From Thioalkalivibrio sp. K90mix (GTDB lineage: Bacteria > Pseudomonadota > Gammaproteobacteria > Ectothiorhodospirales > Ectothiorhodospiraceae): DNA of 64,000 nt. The translations under genes were made by a program, and so were the position numbers. The notes under the pieces were generated by a model, which worked only from the letters and a program-made list of their open reading frames with translations, was not told the DNA's origin and did not search any database. Positions 1-10,847 of the stretch are shown here, piece after piece. Each line of letters starts with the position of its first letter. Within the stretch, counting starts at the first letter, position 1. The stretch is taken from the NCBI RefSeq assembly GCF_000025545.1, contig NC_013889.1, forward strand, positions 1,419,501 through 1,483,500. Direction: 5' to 3'.

Positions 1-280
1 CCGTCATGCCGTTCAGGCGAATGCGCTCGTTGTACTGAAGCAAATGCGGAGAGGTGAACAGCCCGACCTTCAGACCCTGTGCCTGCAACAGCGCCGCCGT
101 GCGCGTAGTAACCGTGCCCTTGCCGTTGGTCCCCGCGACCATGACGGTGCGGGGCGTTCCCGGACCCCGCAGGCCCAGCCGATCGGCGACGAGGGCGATG
201 CGCTCCAGGGTGAGGTCCATCCCCACCGGGTGCAATCGCTCCTGGAAGGCCAGCCATTCAGCCAGGGTGGCGTAGCGCAC
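1..280 (-). CDS. folC: FolC folylpolyglutamate/dihydrofolate synthase, N-terminal part (cut by window edge)
   Basis: Bifunctional folate-pathway ligase of the cytoplasm; only about the first 93 residues lie in the window. The translation opens V/M-RYATLAEWLAF and contains the family's ATP-binding loop GTNGKGT followed by the TSPHL segment, both diagnostic for FolC and related Mur-type ligases. I start it at a GTG eight bases after the accD stop, because the RYATLAEWL opening is the usual FolC N-terminus and no better ATG precedes it. It is last in the visible minus-strand run after trpF-trpB-trpA-accD, and accD-folC adjacency is standard in Gammaproteobacteria. The start codon is the only uncertain point. 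Confidence 0.88.
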   Translation of the reverse strand, partial: MRYATLAEWLAFQERLHPVGMDLTLERIALVADRLGLRGPGTPRTVMVAGTNGKGTVTTRTAALLQAQGLKVGLFTSPHLLQYNERIRLNGMT

Positions 281-288
281 GGGTGGAA

Positions 289-1245
289 TCAGGTAGAGCG
301 CGGGGCGTCCGCCGATTCGCCGGTGTCCTCCGCGCGAATCACTTCCACCTCCGGCTCTTCTTCCTCGACGGGAGGTGCCTCGGGGGCCGGGGCCGGCCCG
401 TGCGTCAGCATGCCGAGCACGGAGGCCAGACGACGACGCATCTCGCCGCGTTCAATGATCATGTCGACCGCCCCGTGCTCGAGCAGGAACTCGGACCGCT
501 GGAACCCCTCGGGCAGCGTCTCGCGCACGGTCTGCTGGATCACGCGCGGACCGGCGAAACCGATCAGGGCGTTGGGCTCCGCAACATTCACATCACCCAG
601 CATCGCGAGGCTCGCGGAGACGCCACCCATCGTGGGGTCGGTCATCACCGAGATGAACGGGATACGCTCCTCGCGCATCCGCGCCAGCACCGCGCTGGTC
701 TTGGACATCTGCAGCAGCGAGAACAAGGCCTCCTGCATCCGCGCCCCGCCGGAGGCACTGAAGCAGACCAGCGGGATACGCTGCTCCAGGGAACGGTTGG
801 CGCCGCGGACAAAGCGCTCGCCCACCGCAGAACCCATGGATCCGCCCATGAAGCGGAAATCAAAGGCGGAGGCCACCAGCGGGCGCCCCATCAGCCGGCC
901 CTGCATGACGACCAGCGCGTCACGTTCGCCGGTCGCCTTCTGCGCGGCAACCAGACGGTCCTTGTATTTCTTGGAGTCGCGGAACTTCAGGACATCGGAA
1001 GATTCGATCTGGGCGGCGATTTCCTCGCGCCCCTCCTCGTCGAGGAAGGTCTCCAGCCGACGCCGCGCACTCATGCGTCGGTGATGCCCGCATTTCGGGC
1101 AGACATCCAGATTGCGTTCCACCTCGGGGCGATACAGCGTGGCGTCGCAGCCCTCGCAGCGCACCCACAGCCCCTCGGGCACGCCCCGCTTGCTGCTGTT
1201 GTCGGTACGGATGCGCGAAGGCATCAGTTTTTCAAACCAGCTCAT
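289..1245 (-). CDS. accD: Acetyl-CoA carboxylase carboxyltransferase subunit beta
   Basis: Beta half of the carboxyltransferase that moves the carboxyl group from biotin to acetyl-CoA in fatty-acid synthesis, working with AccA. The 318-residue product has the expected length and an N-terminal zinc ribbon (CEGC near residue 30 and CPKC near 50), followed by the crotonase-like core with SGGARMQE and the [13 protein letters not shown] segment that builds the acyl-CoA site. The C-terminus is acidic and proline-rich, as is common. It starts about 35 bases after the trpA stop and is followed at once by folC, so it is probably cotranscribed with trpBA. Confidence 0.97.
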   Translation of the reverse strand: MSWFEKLMPSRIRTDNSSKRGVPEGLWVRCEGCDATLYRPEVERNLDVCPKCGHHRRMSARRRLETFLDEEGREEIAAQIESSDVLKFRDSKKYKDRLVAAQKATGERDALVVMQGRLMGRPLVASAFDFRFMGGSMGSAVGERFVRGANRSLEQRIPLVCFSASGGARMQEALFSLLQMSKTSAVLARMREERIPFISVMTDPTMGGVSASLAMLGDVNVAEPNALIGFAGPRVIQQTVRETLPEGFQRSEFLLEHGAVDMIIERGEMRRRLASVLGMLTHGPAPAPEAPPVEEEEPEVEVIRAEDTGESADAPRST

Positions 1246-1280
1246 CCTGAATCCCTTAGTCCTGCGAGCGCCGCATTCTA

Positions 1281-2114
1281 CTACACCGACGCCTCGACGC
1301 CGGATGCGCGCACGCGGTCCATTTCCACGCGCATCCCCGCGACGACTTCGGACGCGGCATGAGCGAAGCCGACCGGATCCCCGTCGAATTCCTCGGCGAG
1401 GCGCACGATCGCGCTGCCCACGACCACGGCATCAGCCACGCGCGCGACCTGCCCGGCCGTCTCGGCATCGCGGATACCAAAACCCACACCCAGCGGCAGG
1501 TCCGTGTGATGACGAATGGCCTCAAGGCGCGCGGCCAGCGCCGAGGTATCCAGCGTCTGCGAGCCGGTCACGCCCTTGAGCGACACGTAGTAGATGAAGC
1601 CCCGCGCCGCGCGCGCCACATGCGCGATGCGCTCGTCGGAGGTTGTCGGCGCCACCAGGAAGATCGGGGCGATCTGGGCGTTCTCCAGCAGCCCCGCGAC
1701 CTCGTCGCATTCCTCGGGCGGCAGATCCACGGTCAGCAGCCCATCCAGCCCCGCCTCGCGGGCCTTTTCAGCAAAGGTCTCGTAACCCATCCGCTCGACC
1801 GGATTCAGGTACCCCATCAGCACCACCGGCGTCTCGGCGTCGGTCTTGCGAAACTCGGCGACCATGCCCAGCACATCCCGCAAGCTGGTGCCATAGCGCA
1901 GTGCCCGCTCGCAGGCCTTCTGGATCACCGGCCCATCCGCCATCGGATCGGAGAACGGGACCCCCAGCTCGATCAGGTCGGCACCCGCCTTCACCAGCGC
2001 ATGCATCAGCGGGACGGTGGCGGCCGGCTCCGGGTCACCCGCGGTCACATACGGCACCAGCGCGGCGCGATTCTGCGCGCGTAGTTCGGCAAAGCGTTGC
2101 TCAATCCGGGTCAT
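1281..2114 (-). CDS. trpA: Tryptophan synthase alpha chain
   Basis: Cleaves indole-3-glycerol phosphate to indole and glyceraldehyde 3-phosphate in the TrpAB complex, passing indole to TrpB. The 277-residue TIM-barrel protein shows VPYVTAGDP near the start, the [14 protein letters not shown] signature carrying the catalytic Glu and Asp, and the phosphate-binding GVGFGI segment near residue 210. Its ATG overlaps the trpB stop by four bases (ATGA), which points to translational coupling. A longer open frame upstream in the same phase runs antiphase through trpB and is only a shadow. Nothing in this copy looks damaged. Confidence 0.97.
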   Translation of the reverse strand: MTRIEQRFAELRAQNRAALVPYVTAGDPEPAATVPLMHALVKAGADLIELGVPFSDPMADGPVIQKACERALRYGTSLRDVLGMVAEFRKTDAETPVVLMGYLNPVERMGYETFAEKAREAGLDGLLTVDLPPEECDEVAGLLENAQIAPIFLVAPTTSDERIAHVARAARGFIYYVSLKGVTGSQTLDTSALAARLEAIRHHTDLPLGVGFGIRDAETAGQVARVADAVVVGSAIVRLAEEFDGDPVGFAHAASEVVAGMRVEMDRVRASGVEASV

Positions 2115-3319
2115 AGCGTGATTCCTTCGCGTTCCGCCACGGTGTTGAGGTCCTTGTCCCCCCGGCCCGACAGATTGACGATGATGCTCTGGTCCGGACG
2201 CATGGTCGGGGCCAGCTCCAGGACATGCGCGATCGCGTGGGAGGTCTCCAGTGCCGGGATGATCCCCTCGGTACGGGTGAGCCGATGAAAGCCCTCCAGC
2301 GCCTGATCGTCGGTCACGGCGACGTAGCGCGCACGGCCCGTATCCTTCAGCCAGGCGTGTTCCGGCCCGACTCCGGGATAATCGAGCCCGGCGGAGACCG
2401 AGTGCGTCCCGATGATCTGCCCGTGCTCGTCCTCCATCAGATAGGTGCGGTTGCCATGCAGCACCCCTGGCTGGCCGGCACAAAGCGGCGCGGAGTGCCG
2501 GCCGGACTCGATCCCGGCACCCGCGGCCTCGACGCCGATCATTTCCACCGATTCGTCGTCCAGGAACGGATGGAACAACCCGATGGCGTTGGATCCTCCA
2601 CCCACACAAGCTACTAGCGCGTCCGGAAGCTTCCCGGTCATCTCCAGGTGCTGCGCACGCGCCTCGCGGCCGATCACCGCCTGGAAGTCCCGCACCATGG
2701 CCGGATAAGGATGTGGCCCTGCAACGGTGCCGATGATGTAGAAGGTGTCGTCCACGTTGGTAACCCAGTCGCGCATCGCCTCGTTCAGGGCGTCCTTCAG
2801 CGTGCGCGTGCCCGATTTCACCGCCACGACCTCGGCCCCGAGCAGACGCATCCGATAGACGTTCGGGGTCTGCCGGCGCGTGTCCTCCTCGCCCATATAG
2901 ATCACGCATTCCAGGCCCAGACGCGCGGCCACGGTCGCGGTCGCCACGCCATGCTGGCCGGCCCCGGTCTCCGCGATGATCCGGGTCTTGCCCAGGCGCT
3001 TGGCCAGCAGGGCCTGGCCGATGGTGTTGTTCACCTTGTGCGCACCGGTGTGGTTCAGGTCTTCCCGCTTGAAGTACACCTGCGCCCCGCCGAGCTCCTT
3101 CGACAGGCGCTCGGCGTGATACAGCGGATTGGGGCGCCCGACGAACTGCTTCAGGTCATGGTCCAACTCCGCCATGAAATCGGCATCGCCCATGTACTGC
3201 TCGTACGCCTTTTGCAGTTCGTCCAGCGCGCCCATCAGCGTCTCGGACACAAAGCGCCCGCCATAAGGCCCGAAATGCCCGCGGGCATCCGGGAACGCCG
3301 CCCAGTCGATCTTGCTCAT
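2111..3319 (-). CDS. trpB: Tryptophan synthase beta chain (operon copy)
   Basis: PLP enzyme condensing indole with serine to tryptophan. The 402-residue protein is full length. It carries the [14 protein letters not shown] segment with the PLP-binding lysine, the [10 protein letters not shown] loop, and the GGGSNAIG phosphate-binding loop. The first 38 codons lie in the downstream copy of a 377-bp tandem repeat, so the same start region also occurs at 3584-3696 in front of the trpF-derived chimera. The start ATG overlaps the chimera stop by ATGA, exactly as it would overlap trpF in an unduplicated operon. A second, divergent stand-alone trpB lies at 31376. Confidence 0.97.
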   Translation of the reverse strand: MSKIDWAAFPDARGHFGPYGGRFVSETLMGALDELQKAYEQYMGDADFMAELDHDLKQFVGRPNPLYHAERLSKELGGAQVYFKREDLNHTGAHKVNNTIGQALLAKRLGKTRIIAETGAGQHGVATATVAARLGLECVIYMGEEDTRRQTPNVYRMRLLGAEVVAVKSGTRTLKDALNEAMRDWVTNVDDTFYIIGTVAGPHPYPAMVRDFQAVIGREARAQHLEMTGKLPDALVACVGGGSNAIGLFHPFLDDESVEMIGVEAAGAGIESGRHSAPLCAGQPGVLHGNRTYLMEDEHGQIIGTHSVSAGLDYPGVGPEHAWLKDTGRARYVAVTDDQALEGFHRLTRTEGIIPALETSHAIAHVLELAPTMRPDQSIIVNLSGRGDKDLNTVAEREGITL

Positions 3320-3960
3320 TCATTCACCTCGCATTGGCGCACGGCCTTCACGAAGGCCTCCATGCGCCGTGCATCCTTGATCCCCGGGGCACTCTCGACC
3401 CCGGAGCTTACGTCGACTCCGTACGGGCGCAGGTGTTCAAGCGCCTCGCGTACCGAATCCTCGTCCAGCCCACCGGCCAGCAGCCAGGGCCGATCCAGCG
3501 CCTCGGGCACTGTGTCCCAGTCGAAGCGGTGGCCGGATCCGCCGCTACGCCCGCCTCCATGGCTGTCCAGCAAAAAGCCCTGCGCCTTTTGCAGTTCGTC
3601 CAGCGCGCCCATCAGCGTCTCGGACACAAAGCGCCCGCCATAAGGCCCGAAATGCCCGCGGGCATCCGGGAACGCCGCCCAGTCGATCTTGCTCATTCAT
3701 TCACCTCGCATTGGCGCACGGCCTTCACGAAGGCCTCCATGCGCCGTGCATCCTTGATCCCCGGGGCACTCTCGACCCCGGAGCTTACGTCGACTCCGTA
3801 CGGGCGCAGGTGTTCAAGCGCCTCGCGTACCGAATCCTCGTCCAGCCCACCGGCCAGCAGCCAGGGCCGATCCAGCGCCTCGGGCACTGTGTCCCAGTCG
3901 AAGCGGTGGCCGGATCCGCCGCTACGCCCGCCTCCATGGCTGTCCAGCAAAAAGCCCTGC
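3207..3960. repeat. 377-bp direct tandem duplication across the trpF/trpB junction
   Basis: Unit 1 is 3207-3583 and unit 2 is 3584-3960. Read side by side they look identical: both contain the trpF 3' end, the ATGA overlap and the first 37-38 codons of trpB. Both breakpoints lie in CGCC (…GTAcgccTTTT on the trpB side and …CTGcgccCGGG on the trpF side), a 4-bp microhomology typical of slippage or illegitimate recombination. The unit length is 2 modulo 3, which places the repeated trpB start in frame with the repeated trpF end. Identity of the copies implies a recent event or an assembly artefact. Confidence 0.93.
3316..3696 (-). pseudogene. Chimeric TrpB N-terminus / TrpF C-terminus ORF made by the tandem duplication
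   Basis: A 126-residue open frame: residues 1-38 equal the TrpB N-terminus (MSKIDWAAF…LDELQKA) and residues 39-126 equal the last 88 residues of TrpF ([10 protein letters not shown]…RQCEVNE). The junction falls on the shared GGCG that encodes alanine in both parents. It cannot have TrpB activity, as it lacks the PLP lysine, and it holds only the C-terminal half of the TrpF barrel, so it is probably inactive or degraded. Its ATG overlaps the trpF stop and its stop overlaps the trpB ATG, so ribosomes may still pass from trpF through it to trpB. Whether it is translated is unknown. Confidence 0.85.
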
Positions 3961-4331
3961 GCCCGGGGGTGGGCATCCATCACCGGCCGCGGATCATCGG
4001 CCTCGTTCATCGACACAGCCTTGAGGTAGGGATGCCCGAAACGCGTACATTCCGCTGCCGACTCATGACCGTGAAACTGCAGGCAGTCCAGGCGCACACC
4101 GGCCAGGACCTGCTCGACGCGTGCCGGGTCCGGGTCCACGAACAGCCCCACCGTCGTCACGAACGGGGGCAGCGCCGCCACGATCTCCGCCGCCTGGTCA
4201 GGCTCGACATAACGGCGGCTGGGCGGGTGGAACACCAGGCCGATCGCGTCGGCCCCGGCACGCGCCGCGGCCACCGCCTGCTCCGGCGTCTTGATTCCGC
4301 AGATCTTGACCCTGTAGCGCATGCCCGCCAT
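3693..4331 (-). CDS. trpF: Phosphoribosylanthranilate isomerase
   Basis: Catalyses the Amadori rearrangement of phosphoribosylanthranilate to CdRP, the third dedicated step of tryptophan synthesis. The 212-residue single-domain barrel begins [19 protein letters not shown], with the catalytic cysteine in KICGI. It has the LQFHG strand, the FLLDSHGG segment with catalytic Asp, and the [10 protein letters not shown] phosphate-binding turn. ATGs at 4331 and 4322 are both possible starts. The gene follows truA by 59 bases. Its final 88 codons are duplicated downstream in the chimeric frame, but this copy is complete. Confidence 0.95.
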   Translation of the reverse strand: MAGMRYRVKICGIKTPEQAVAAARAGADAIGLVFHPPSRRYVEPDQAAEIVAALPPFVTTVGLFVDPDPARVEQVLAGVRLDCLQFHGHESAAECTRFGHPYLKAVSMNEADDPRPVMDAHPRAQGFLLDSHGGGRSGGSGHRFDWDTVPEALDRPWLLAGGLDEDSVREALEHLRPYGVDVSSGVESAPGIKDARRMEAFVKAVRQCEVNE

Positions 4332-4390
4332 CTCGAAAAACGCAGTCGCAAGCCTACCAGAACCCGGGCGCCGCCCCGGCTTTCCCGCAA

Positions 4391-5248
4391 TCAGATCGCC
4401 CCATTGCCGGGGATCCCCTCCAGCACCGGCCCCTCGGCACTGGGGAGAGCGAACTCGGGTGGATAGTCGACATGCACGAAATAAAGCCCCCCGGCCGGAG
4501 CCGTGATGCCCGAGACCCGCCGGTCGCGGGCCGCGAGAATCTGCGCAGCCCAGCCCGGCTCTTCGCGCCCGTCCCCGATCGCCAGCAGCACCCCGGCGAT
4601 GTTGCGCACCATGTGATGCAGGAAGGCATTGGCATGGATATCCAGGACCACGTACGAACCGCGCCGCTGGACCGCAATGGAATGCACCTCCCGAATCGGC
4701 GATTTCGCCTGGCACCCGGCGGCACGCAGGCTGGAAAAATCGTGTTCGCCTACAAACGTCTGAGCCGCGTCATGCATCCGCGCGGTATCCAGCGGGCGTC
4801 GCCACCAGGCCACCCGCCCCGCCTCCAGCGCGGGCCGCACCGCTCGATTCGCGATCACATAGCGATAGCGGCGACCGCAGGCCTTGAAGCGCGCATGAAA
4901 GTCGTCATTGACCGGCTCGGCCCAGCGCAGGGCTATCCCGTCCGGCAGGCGACTGTTCACTCCCAGCACCCAGGAGTGCCGTTCACGCACCGCCGAAGTG
5001 TCAAAGTGCGCCACTTGAGCGGTCGCATGCACTCCCGCGTCCGTGCGGCCCGCGCAGGTGAGCTCGACCCCATCATTGGCCACGAAACTCAGCGCCGCTT
5101 CCAGATGCCCCTGCACGCTGGGGCCGTCTTTCTGGCGCTGCCAGCCCAGGAGCCCGCGCCCGTCGTACTCGACCCCCAACGCCCATCGCTGCCGTACCAC
5201 TCGAGGCACCCGGTCTGCATCACGCATTGTCGACGTCGTATTTGTCAT
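4391..5248 (-). CDS. truA: tRNA pseudouridine(38-40) synthase
   Basis: Converts uridines 38-40 of the tRNA anticodon arm to pseudouridine. The protein of about 285 residues has the catalytic aspartate motif CAGRTDAGVHA near residue 65, GVEYDGRGLLGWQRQ at the beginning, and the C-terminal NAFLHHMVRNIAGVL motif. I use the ATG at 5248 (MTNTTSTMRDAD); an ATG seven codons later is also usable. The open frame continues further upstream but loses similarity to the family. fimV-truA-trpF order is conserved in Pseudomonas-like genomes, and here a membrane-protein gene sits between fimV and truA. Confidence 0.95.
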   Translation of the reverse strand: MTNTTSTMRDADRVPRVVRQRWALGVEYDGRGLLGWQRQKDGPSVQGHLEAALSFVANDGVELTCAGRTDAGVHATAQVAHFDTSAVRERHSWVLGVNSRLPDGIALRWAEPVNDDFHARFKACGRRYRYVIANRAVRPALEAGRVAWWRRPLDTARMHDAAQTFVGEHDFSSLRAAGCQAKSPIREVHSIAVQRRGSYVVLDIHANAFLHHMVRNIAGVLLAIGDGREEPGWAAQILAARDRRVSGITAPAGGLYFVHVDYPPEFALPSAEGPVLEGIPGNGAI

Positions 5249-5255
5249 CACCCGA

Positions 5256-5990
5256 TCACCACCACCAGGCAATCCAGCCACCTGCGACCGCAACCATCCA
5301 CAACCACACCACGGCCCCCGCGCCCCCTTTCCGGACTCCAGCCATGCCCTGATTGAACTCGCCCCCCGCTGGCGCGGGCACCTCCCCACTCAAGGCACGG
5401 TCCAGCCGAACAATCAGCCAGTCGCGCGCCGCCTGCAGTCGTTCACGCCAACCACCACGGAGCTGCTCACGTTCGCATTCGGTGTTGACCCGATCCGACT
5501 CGAACAGCGCCAGAGCCAGAAAAAGCCGCTGCGAGAAGCGTGTGCCCCACGGGCCAAAACAACCCCGAGGGCCCGCCAACAACGACGACAGCGCCGAGGC
5601 CAGTTCCTCTCGCGAGAAACGCTCGGTCAGCCAGACCACCAGAACCACCACCAGCGCCAGCGCCCCGATGCGCCACGCGGCCTCGCTCAGGCCGGCCAGT
5701 GCCGAACCGCCTTGCGCCTCGACTGGCCATACGCCGAAGAACACCAGCAACGAGAGATAGAACCATTTCAACCGCCAGAGCAGGCGCCCGCAGCGACGCC
5801 AGGCGAACGGCCCGAGCCATACCAGCCCCGCCGCCCCGACCAGTACTGCCAGGACCACGGCCGGCTTTGCGGTCGCCAAAGCCACCGACACCAGCAAAAC
5901 GGCCGGGAGCGCCCAGAGGGACGCCAACCCGGCCGTTTCTTGTTCCCTGTCGAAGCCCTGCCGCATCATCGCGACAGGATACTGCTTCAC
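5256..5990 (-). CDS. CbiQ/EcfT-like integral membrane protein of unknown role
   Basis: The 244-residue product is strongly hydrophobic. Membrane segments lie around residues 25-65, 75-95 and 105-125, then a more polar half (SREELASALSSLL…RERLQAARDWL), and a final segment near 225-243 rich in tryptophan. The layout, with several membrane spans followed by a helix carrying SREELASAL, recalls the transmembrane component of ECF transporters (CbiQ/EcfT). I see no adjacent ECF ATPase or substrate-binding subunit, so transport is a guess. It starts at a GTG 14 bases after the fimV stop and ends 7 bases before truA, so it is probably cotranscribed with both. Confidence 0.7.
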   Translation of the reverse strand: MKQYPVAMMRQGFDREQETAGLASLWALPAVLLVSVALATAKPAVVLAVLVGAAGLVWLGPFAWRRCGRLLWRLKWFYLSLLVFFGVWPVEAQGGSALAGLSEAAWRIGALALVVVLVVWLTERFSREELASALSSLLAGPRGCFGPWGTRFSQRLFLALALFESDRVNTECEREQLRGGWRERLQAARDWLIVRLDRALSGEVPAPAGGEFNQGMAGVRKGGAGAVVWLWMVAVAGGWIAWWW

Positions 5991-6006
5991 AACACAGTTT
6001 GGCGGC

Positions 6007-8487
6007 TCAGGAGCTCTCCAGCTGCTGACGAATCGCCTCAGCCTTCGCCTTCTGATCCTCCGACCCGGTGGCCACGATCTCGTCGATCAGTTCGCGAGCA
6101 CCTTCGTCATCGCCCATGTCCGCATAGGCCTGCGCCAGGCTCAGGCGCGTTTCATTGTCTTCGTCGGCGCCGATGGGCGAGGACTCTCCGTCCTCTCGCG
6201 GCAAGGCATCTTCCTGGCCCGCAGCCGGCAGGTCCTCGTCGCCCAGATCCAGTGCCGGGATATCACTCCCGGCCGCATCCTCCCGGGTTTCTTCATCCAG
6301 GTTCGGCAGGTCGCTGTCGTCGATATCGAACGACAAGTCATTCAGGTCATCGCTGCGCGCTTCGTCCGTCTCCGAAGGGGTCTGCTCCGCTGGCGTCGAA
6401 GCCCCTTCATCGAAGGTCTCGTCAAAATCAAAGGTCAGCCCGGAGTCCGTCTCTTCCTGCGGCTCGGCGGTGTTACCGAGATCTTCGGCTTCGGATTGCA
6501 CATCCGGGAGATCCAGGCCGGAGAAATCGATCTCGTTCGGTGCTTCGCCGTCATCTGCCGCCTGCGGCTCCACCGCAGCGCCCAGACCTTCTACCCCCGC
6601 CGGAGCGCCCGCGGGCCCTGCGCTGTCATCACCAGCACCACCGATGCGCGATTCCAGCTCCGCCAGATGATTGCGCGTTTCAACATCGTCCGCCGGGAGG
6701 CGTTCGCGCAGGTTGGATGCCGCCTCGCGGGCGCCTTCTTCGTCGCCCAGCGCCACGCGCGCCTCGACGAGCTTCAGACGATACTGGGTATTGTCCGGGT
6801 CGCCCTCGATGGCCTGGGTCAGGGTCTCCTCGGCCTGATCATTCATCCCGTAGGCCAGGCAAACATCCACTTCGGCCAGCACGTCGTCCACCGAGGCATC
6901 GCCACTGGAGCTCACCACTACAGGCTCACTCACCGACTCCTCTGGCTCGTCCGAATCCGCCAGCGGTTCGCGATCATCGTCCTTGCCCGCCACAGCTCCG
7001 GCCGCCAGGCCCGCAGCAGCCCCGCCGGCTACGGCTGTAGTAGTGGCGCCGCCCGATCCCGCGCCGGCACTATCGATCTCACGTGCCTCGTAGCCGGCGG
7101 GATCCGCCGCCGCGGCCCACACACCGCTGTTGTCCGCCCGCGCCGGCATGCCGGAAGCACGCTCTTCAACCACCACTTCGCGCCGACCACCACGCGCAAA
7201 GGCCAGCAACACGAGCAGCAGCAGGATTACCAGCGCAATCGCCATCATCAGCAGCAGCGGATCATTCATGATCCGCTCGTGCAGCGGCGCATTGCGTTCG
7301 GCATCTGCCCGATCGAGCCGTGCCATCAGTTCATTGCGTTCCGCCCGCAGCTGGCTCAGCTGCTCCTCAAGCTCCGCCATGTTCTCGCTCGAAAGCTCCG
7401 CAAGGCGGCCACGCTCACCCAGTTCCTCGCGCAGTTCGGTGATCTGCTCGCGCATCCCCTCCATCTCGGCGCGCTGGGACAGCATGGCTTCCTGGAGCAG
7501 ATCGGGGGGATCGGCCGCGGCCGCCGCCCCTTCATCCGCCTCCGGCAGGAGTTCTGTCACGATCTCCAGGCGGTCGTCGGCCGCCGCCGCTTCATCGTCC
7601 TCGTCCGTCGCGGCCACGGCATCATCCGCGGCGGCCTCGTCGTCCTCGGACACGGCCTCATCGTCCTCCGCTACCGCCTCATCCTCTTCCGGGACCGCCT
7701 CGACTTCCGGCTCGGCCTCGGCGGCTTCCTCAGGCTGGGGTTCCTCGCGAGCTGCGGTCACCGTTCCCTCGCGCCAGGCCTGAACCTGTCGCTGCACTTC
7801 CTGGCGCGCCTCGGCCGCACTACGCGACTCCAGCTCCGAGCGCGACGGGACGGTCAGTTCAGCGCCCGCGCGCAGGCTGTTGATGTTCTCGTCAGAAAAC
7901 GCGTCGGGGTTGGCCTCCAGGAACGCCAGCATCGCCTGATCCGCCATGCCGGCCAGACCCGCGCGCTCCACGATGCGATAAAGGGTATCGCCACTACGCA
8001 CGGTGTAGGCCTCACCTTCACGCGGCATTGGCGCCTCTTGTCGACGCGGCGCCTCCCGGGCGGTGTCACGCGGGACCGGAGCGGCCGCCCCGGAAGGCAT
8101 GGTGTCCGGCGGATCAAGCAACAGGGAGACTTCACGCATTGAGCGCCCGCCATCCCAGCGGGCCTCGAGGAGGATGCCCACATACGGCTCGCGCACCGGC
8201 TGGCGCGTGGTCAGCATCACCCGGCGATCCGCCCCCTCACCCTGAACCTGGATGTTCAGGTCGCCCGGCACGCTGCCGCGGCTCATGCCGGCGCGCCGGT
8301 ATTCGTTTTCCGAAGCCTGACGCACCTGTAGCGAATCACTGGCCGCGGCACCGCCTCGCAGCGGAATCTCCGCCCGCAAGGTCTGGTTCAGATGGGATTG
8401 CAGGTTGACCTCACCAAAACTCACCGAATTCGATGATGCCGGTGCAACCAGCAGCAAGAGCAGTAGCCCGAGTAGTAACTTGTGCAC
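6007..8487 (-). CDS. fimV: FimV-family inner-membrane hub protein
   Basis: FimV organises polar type IV pilus and twitching functions in Pseudomonas-like bacteria. The 826-residue protein starts at GTG behind a strong AGGGGGG-type ribosome site. In order it has a signal peptide (residues 1-20), the FimV N-terminal domain beginning SFGEVNLQSHLNQTL, a LysM peptidoglycan-binding domain (about 160-215, YTVRSGDTLYRIVE), an acidic alanine-rich linker, a coiled coil near 340-395, one membrane helix near 410-430, and a long acidic cytoplasmic part. It ends in the conserved C-terminal TPR-like segment ETRLSLAQAYADMGD. No pilus genes are adjacent; the position between asd and truA is the conserved one. 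Confidence 0.95.
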   Translation of the reverse strand: MHKLLLGLLLLLLVAPASSNSVSFGEVNLQSHLNQTLRAEIPLRGGAAASDSLQVRQASENEYRRAGMSRGSVPGDLNIQVQGEGADRRVMLTTRQPVREPYVGILLEARWDGGRSMREVSLLLDPPDTMPSGAAAPVPRDTAREAPRRQEAPMPREGEAYTVRSGDTLYRIVERAGLAGMADQAMLAFLEANPDAFSDENINSLRAGAELTVPSRSELESRSAAEARQEVQRQVQAWREGTVTAAREEPQPEEAAEAEPEVEAVPEEDEAVAEDDEAVSEDDEAAADDAVAATDEDDEAAAADDRLEIVTELLPEADEGAAAAADPPDLLQEAMLSQRAEMEGMREQITELREELGERGRLAELSSENMAELEEQLSQLRAERNELMARLDRADAERNAPLHERIMNDPLLLMMAIALVILLLLVLLAFARGGRREVVVEERASGMPARADNSGVWAAAADPAGYEAREIDSAGAGSGGATTTAVAGGAAAGLAAGAVAGKDDDREPLADSDEPEESVSEPVVVSSSGDASVDDVLAEVDVCLAYGMNDQAEETLTQAIEGDPDNTQYRLKLVEARVALGDEEGAREAASNLRERLPADDVETRNHLAELESRIGGAGDDSAGPAGAPAGVEGLGAAVEPQAADDGEAPNEIDFSGLDLPDVQSEAEDLGNTAEPQEETDSGLTFDFDETFDEGASTPAEQTPSETDEARSDDLNDLSFDIDDSDLPNLDEETREDAAGSDIPALDLGDEDLPAAGQEDALPREDGESSPIGADEDNETRLSLAQAYADMGDDEGARELIDEIVATGSEDQKAKAEAIRQQLESS

Positions 8488-8526
8488 GAATCCCCCCTGA
8501 ATGTGCCGCGCGGCCTGTCATCGCAT

Positions 8527-8546
8527 GGGGCTTAAATAAAAGCCCC
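8527..8546. terminator. GGGGCTT…AAGCCCC hairpin between asd and fimV
   Basis: Seven-base arms (8527-8533 and 8540-8546) enclose an AAATAA loop in the asd-fimV gap. It could attenuate minus-strand readthrough from asd into fimV. There is no run of U after the stem on the minus strand, so intrinsic termination is not convincing. Confidence 0.35.
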
Positions 8547-8605
8547 AGCGCCCCCTGACCGCGTGTTGCCGGGTATGAATTTTCCCGGACTTTTACCGGA
8601 TTAAA

Positions 8606-9631
<1,026 letters not shown>

Positions 9632-9730
9632 CGTTCATTCCCGGTTTAATTATAATCTTCAAGCTATTGATATTTTGACCCGTTCGTAGGATGCGACGAG
9701 CGCTGCGAATCGCATCATTCACGACCACGC

Positions 9731-10804
9731 CTAGCTCTCCAGCGCGGCCACCAGGGCATCCCCCATCCCCTGGGTACCCACCAGCGTCATACCCTCGCCG
9801 AAGATGTCCGGCGTGCGCAGGCCCTGATCCAGCACCCGTCCCACGGCCTGCTCGATGCGCTCGGCCAGGTCATTGCGGTTCAGGCTGTGGCGCAGCAGCA
9901 TCGCGACGGACAGCACGGTTGCCATCGGATTGGCCTTGCCCTGCCCCGCAATATCCGGTGCGGAGCCGTGGATCGGCTCGTACAGACCAACCCCCTCGCT
10001 GTTCAGCGAGGCCGAGGGCAGCATGCCAATAGAGCCGGTCAGCATGGCTGCGGCGTCGGACAGGATGTCGCCAAACATGTTGCCGGTGACCATCACGTCG
10101 AACTGCTTGGGATCCCGCACCAACTGCATCGCCGCGTTGTCCACATACATGTGAGACAGCTCGACCTCGGGGAATTCCTTGCCGACGCGCTCGACGACCT
10201 CGCGCCACAGCTCGGAGACCTCGAGCACGTTGGCCTTGTCCACCGAGCACAGGCGCTTGCCCCGCTTCATCGCGGCCTCGAAGCCGACGCGGGCGATACG
10301 TTCGATCTCCGATTCGCTGTAGGCGGCCGTATTGAAGCCGTAGCGCTCGCCGTTACGCTCCTCGATCCCGCGCGGCTGGCCGAAGTAGATCCCGCCGGTC
10401 AGCTCGCGCACGATCAGGATATCCAGCCCGCTGACCACCTCCGGCTTCAGCGTGGAGGCCGAGGCCAGCTGCGGATACAGGATCGCCGGGCGCAGGTTTG
10501 CGAACAGCCCCAAATCCGAACGGATGCCCAGCAGCCCGCGCTCGGGGCGCAGATCACGTTCCAGCGATTCGTACTGCGGGCCGCCGACCGCGCCCAGCAG
10601 GATGGCGTCGGCGCGGCGCGCCGCCTCGCGAGTGGCCTCTGGGTAGGGGTGCCCGGCCGCATCGTGCGCCGCGCCCCCGATCAGGCCCTGTTCGATCTCC
10701 AGATCCAGCCCTCCGATCTCGCCGACGCGCTCCAGCACTTTCAGCGCCTCGGCCACGATCTCGGGCCCGATCCCGTCCCCGGGCAATACCAGAATTCGGC
10801 TCAC
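9731..10804 (-). CDS. leuB: 3-isopropylmalate dehydrogenase
   Basis: Oxidatively decarboxylates 3-isopropylmalate in leucine synthesis. The 357-residue enzyme begins with [12 protein letters not shown], carries the [10 protein letters not shown] substrate loop, and has the metal-binding stretch [16 protein letters not shown] and the NAD-binding [21 protein letters not shown]. It is third in the leuC-leuD-leuB series. A strong palindrome (10848-10918) separates it from leuD, which may lower or stabilise the leuB part of the message. No defect is seen. Confidence 0.97.
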   Translation of the reverse strand: MSRILVLPGDGIGPEIVAEALKVLERVGEIGGLDLEIEQGLIGGAAHDAAGHPYPEATREAARRADAILLGAVGGPQYESLERDLRPERGLLGIRSDLGLFANLRPAILYPQLASASTLKPEVVSGLDILIVRELTGGIYFGQPRGIEERNGERYGFNTAAYSESEIERIARVGFEAAMKRGKRLCSVDKANVLEVSELWREVVERVGKEFPEVELSHMYVDNAAMQLVRDPKQFDVMVTGNMFGDILSDAAAMLTGSIGMLPSASLNSEGVGLYEPIHGSAPDIAGQGKANPMATVLSVAMLLRHSLNRNDLAERIEQAVGRVLDQGLRTPDIFGEGMTLVGTQGMGDALVAALES

Positions 10805-10847
10805 AAACCTCTCCTAACCATCAGATCCATCGAATTTCTTCTCTACC

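Noticed and set aside
5043-7040. 665-codon plus-strand frame over truA, the membrane gene and fimV
   Set aside because: Pro/Arg-rich shadow crossing three real genes; no motifs.
8527-8546. Full intrinsic terminator for asd
   Set aside because: A good stem is present but the minus strand has no U-run after it, so only a weak hairpin is listed.
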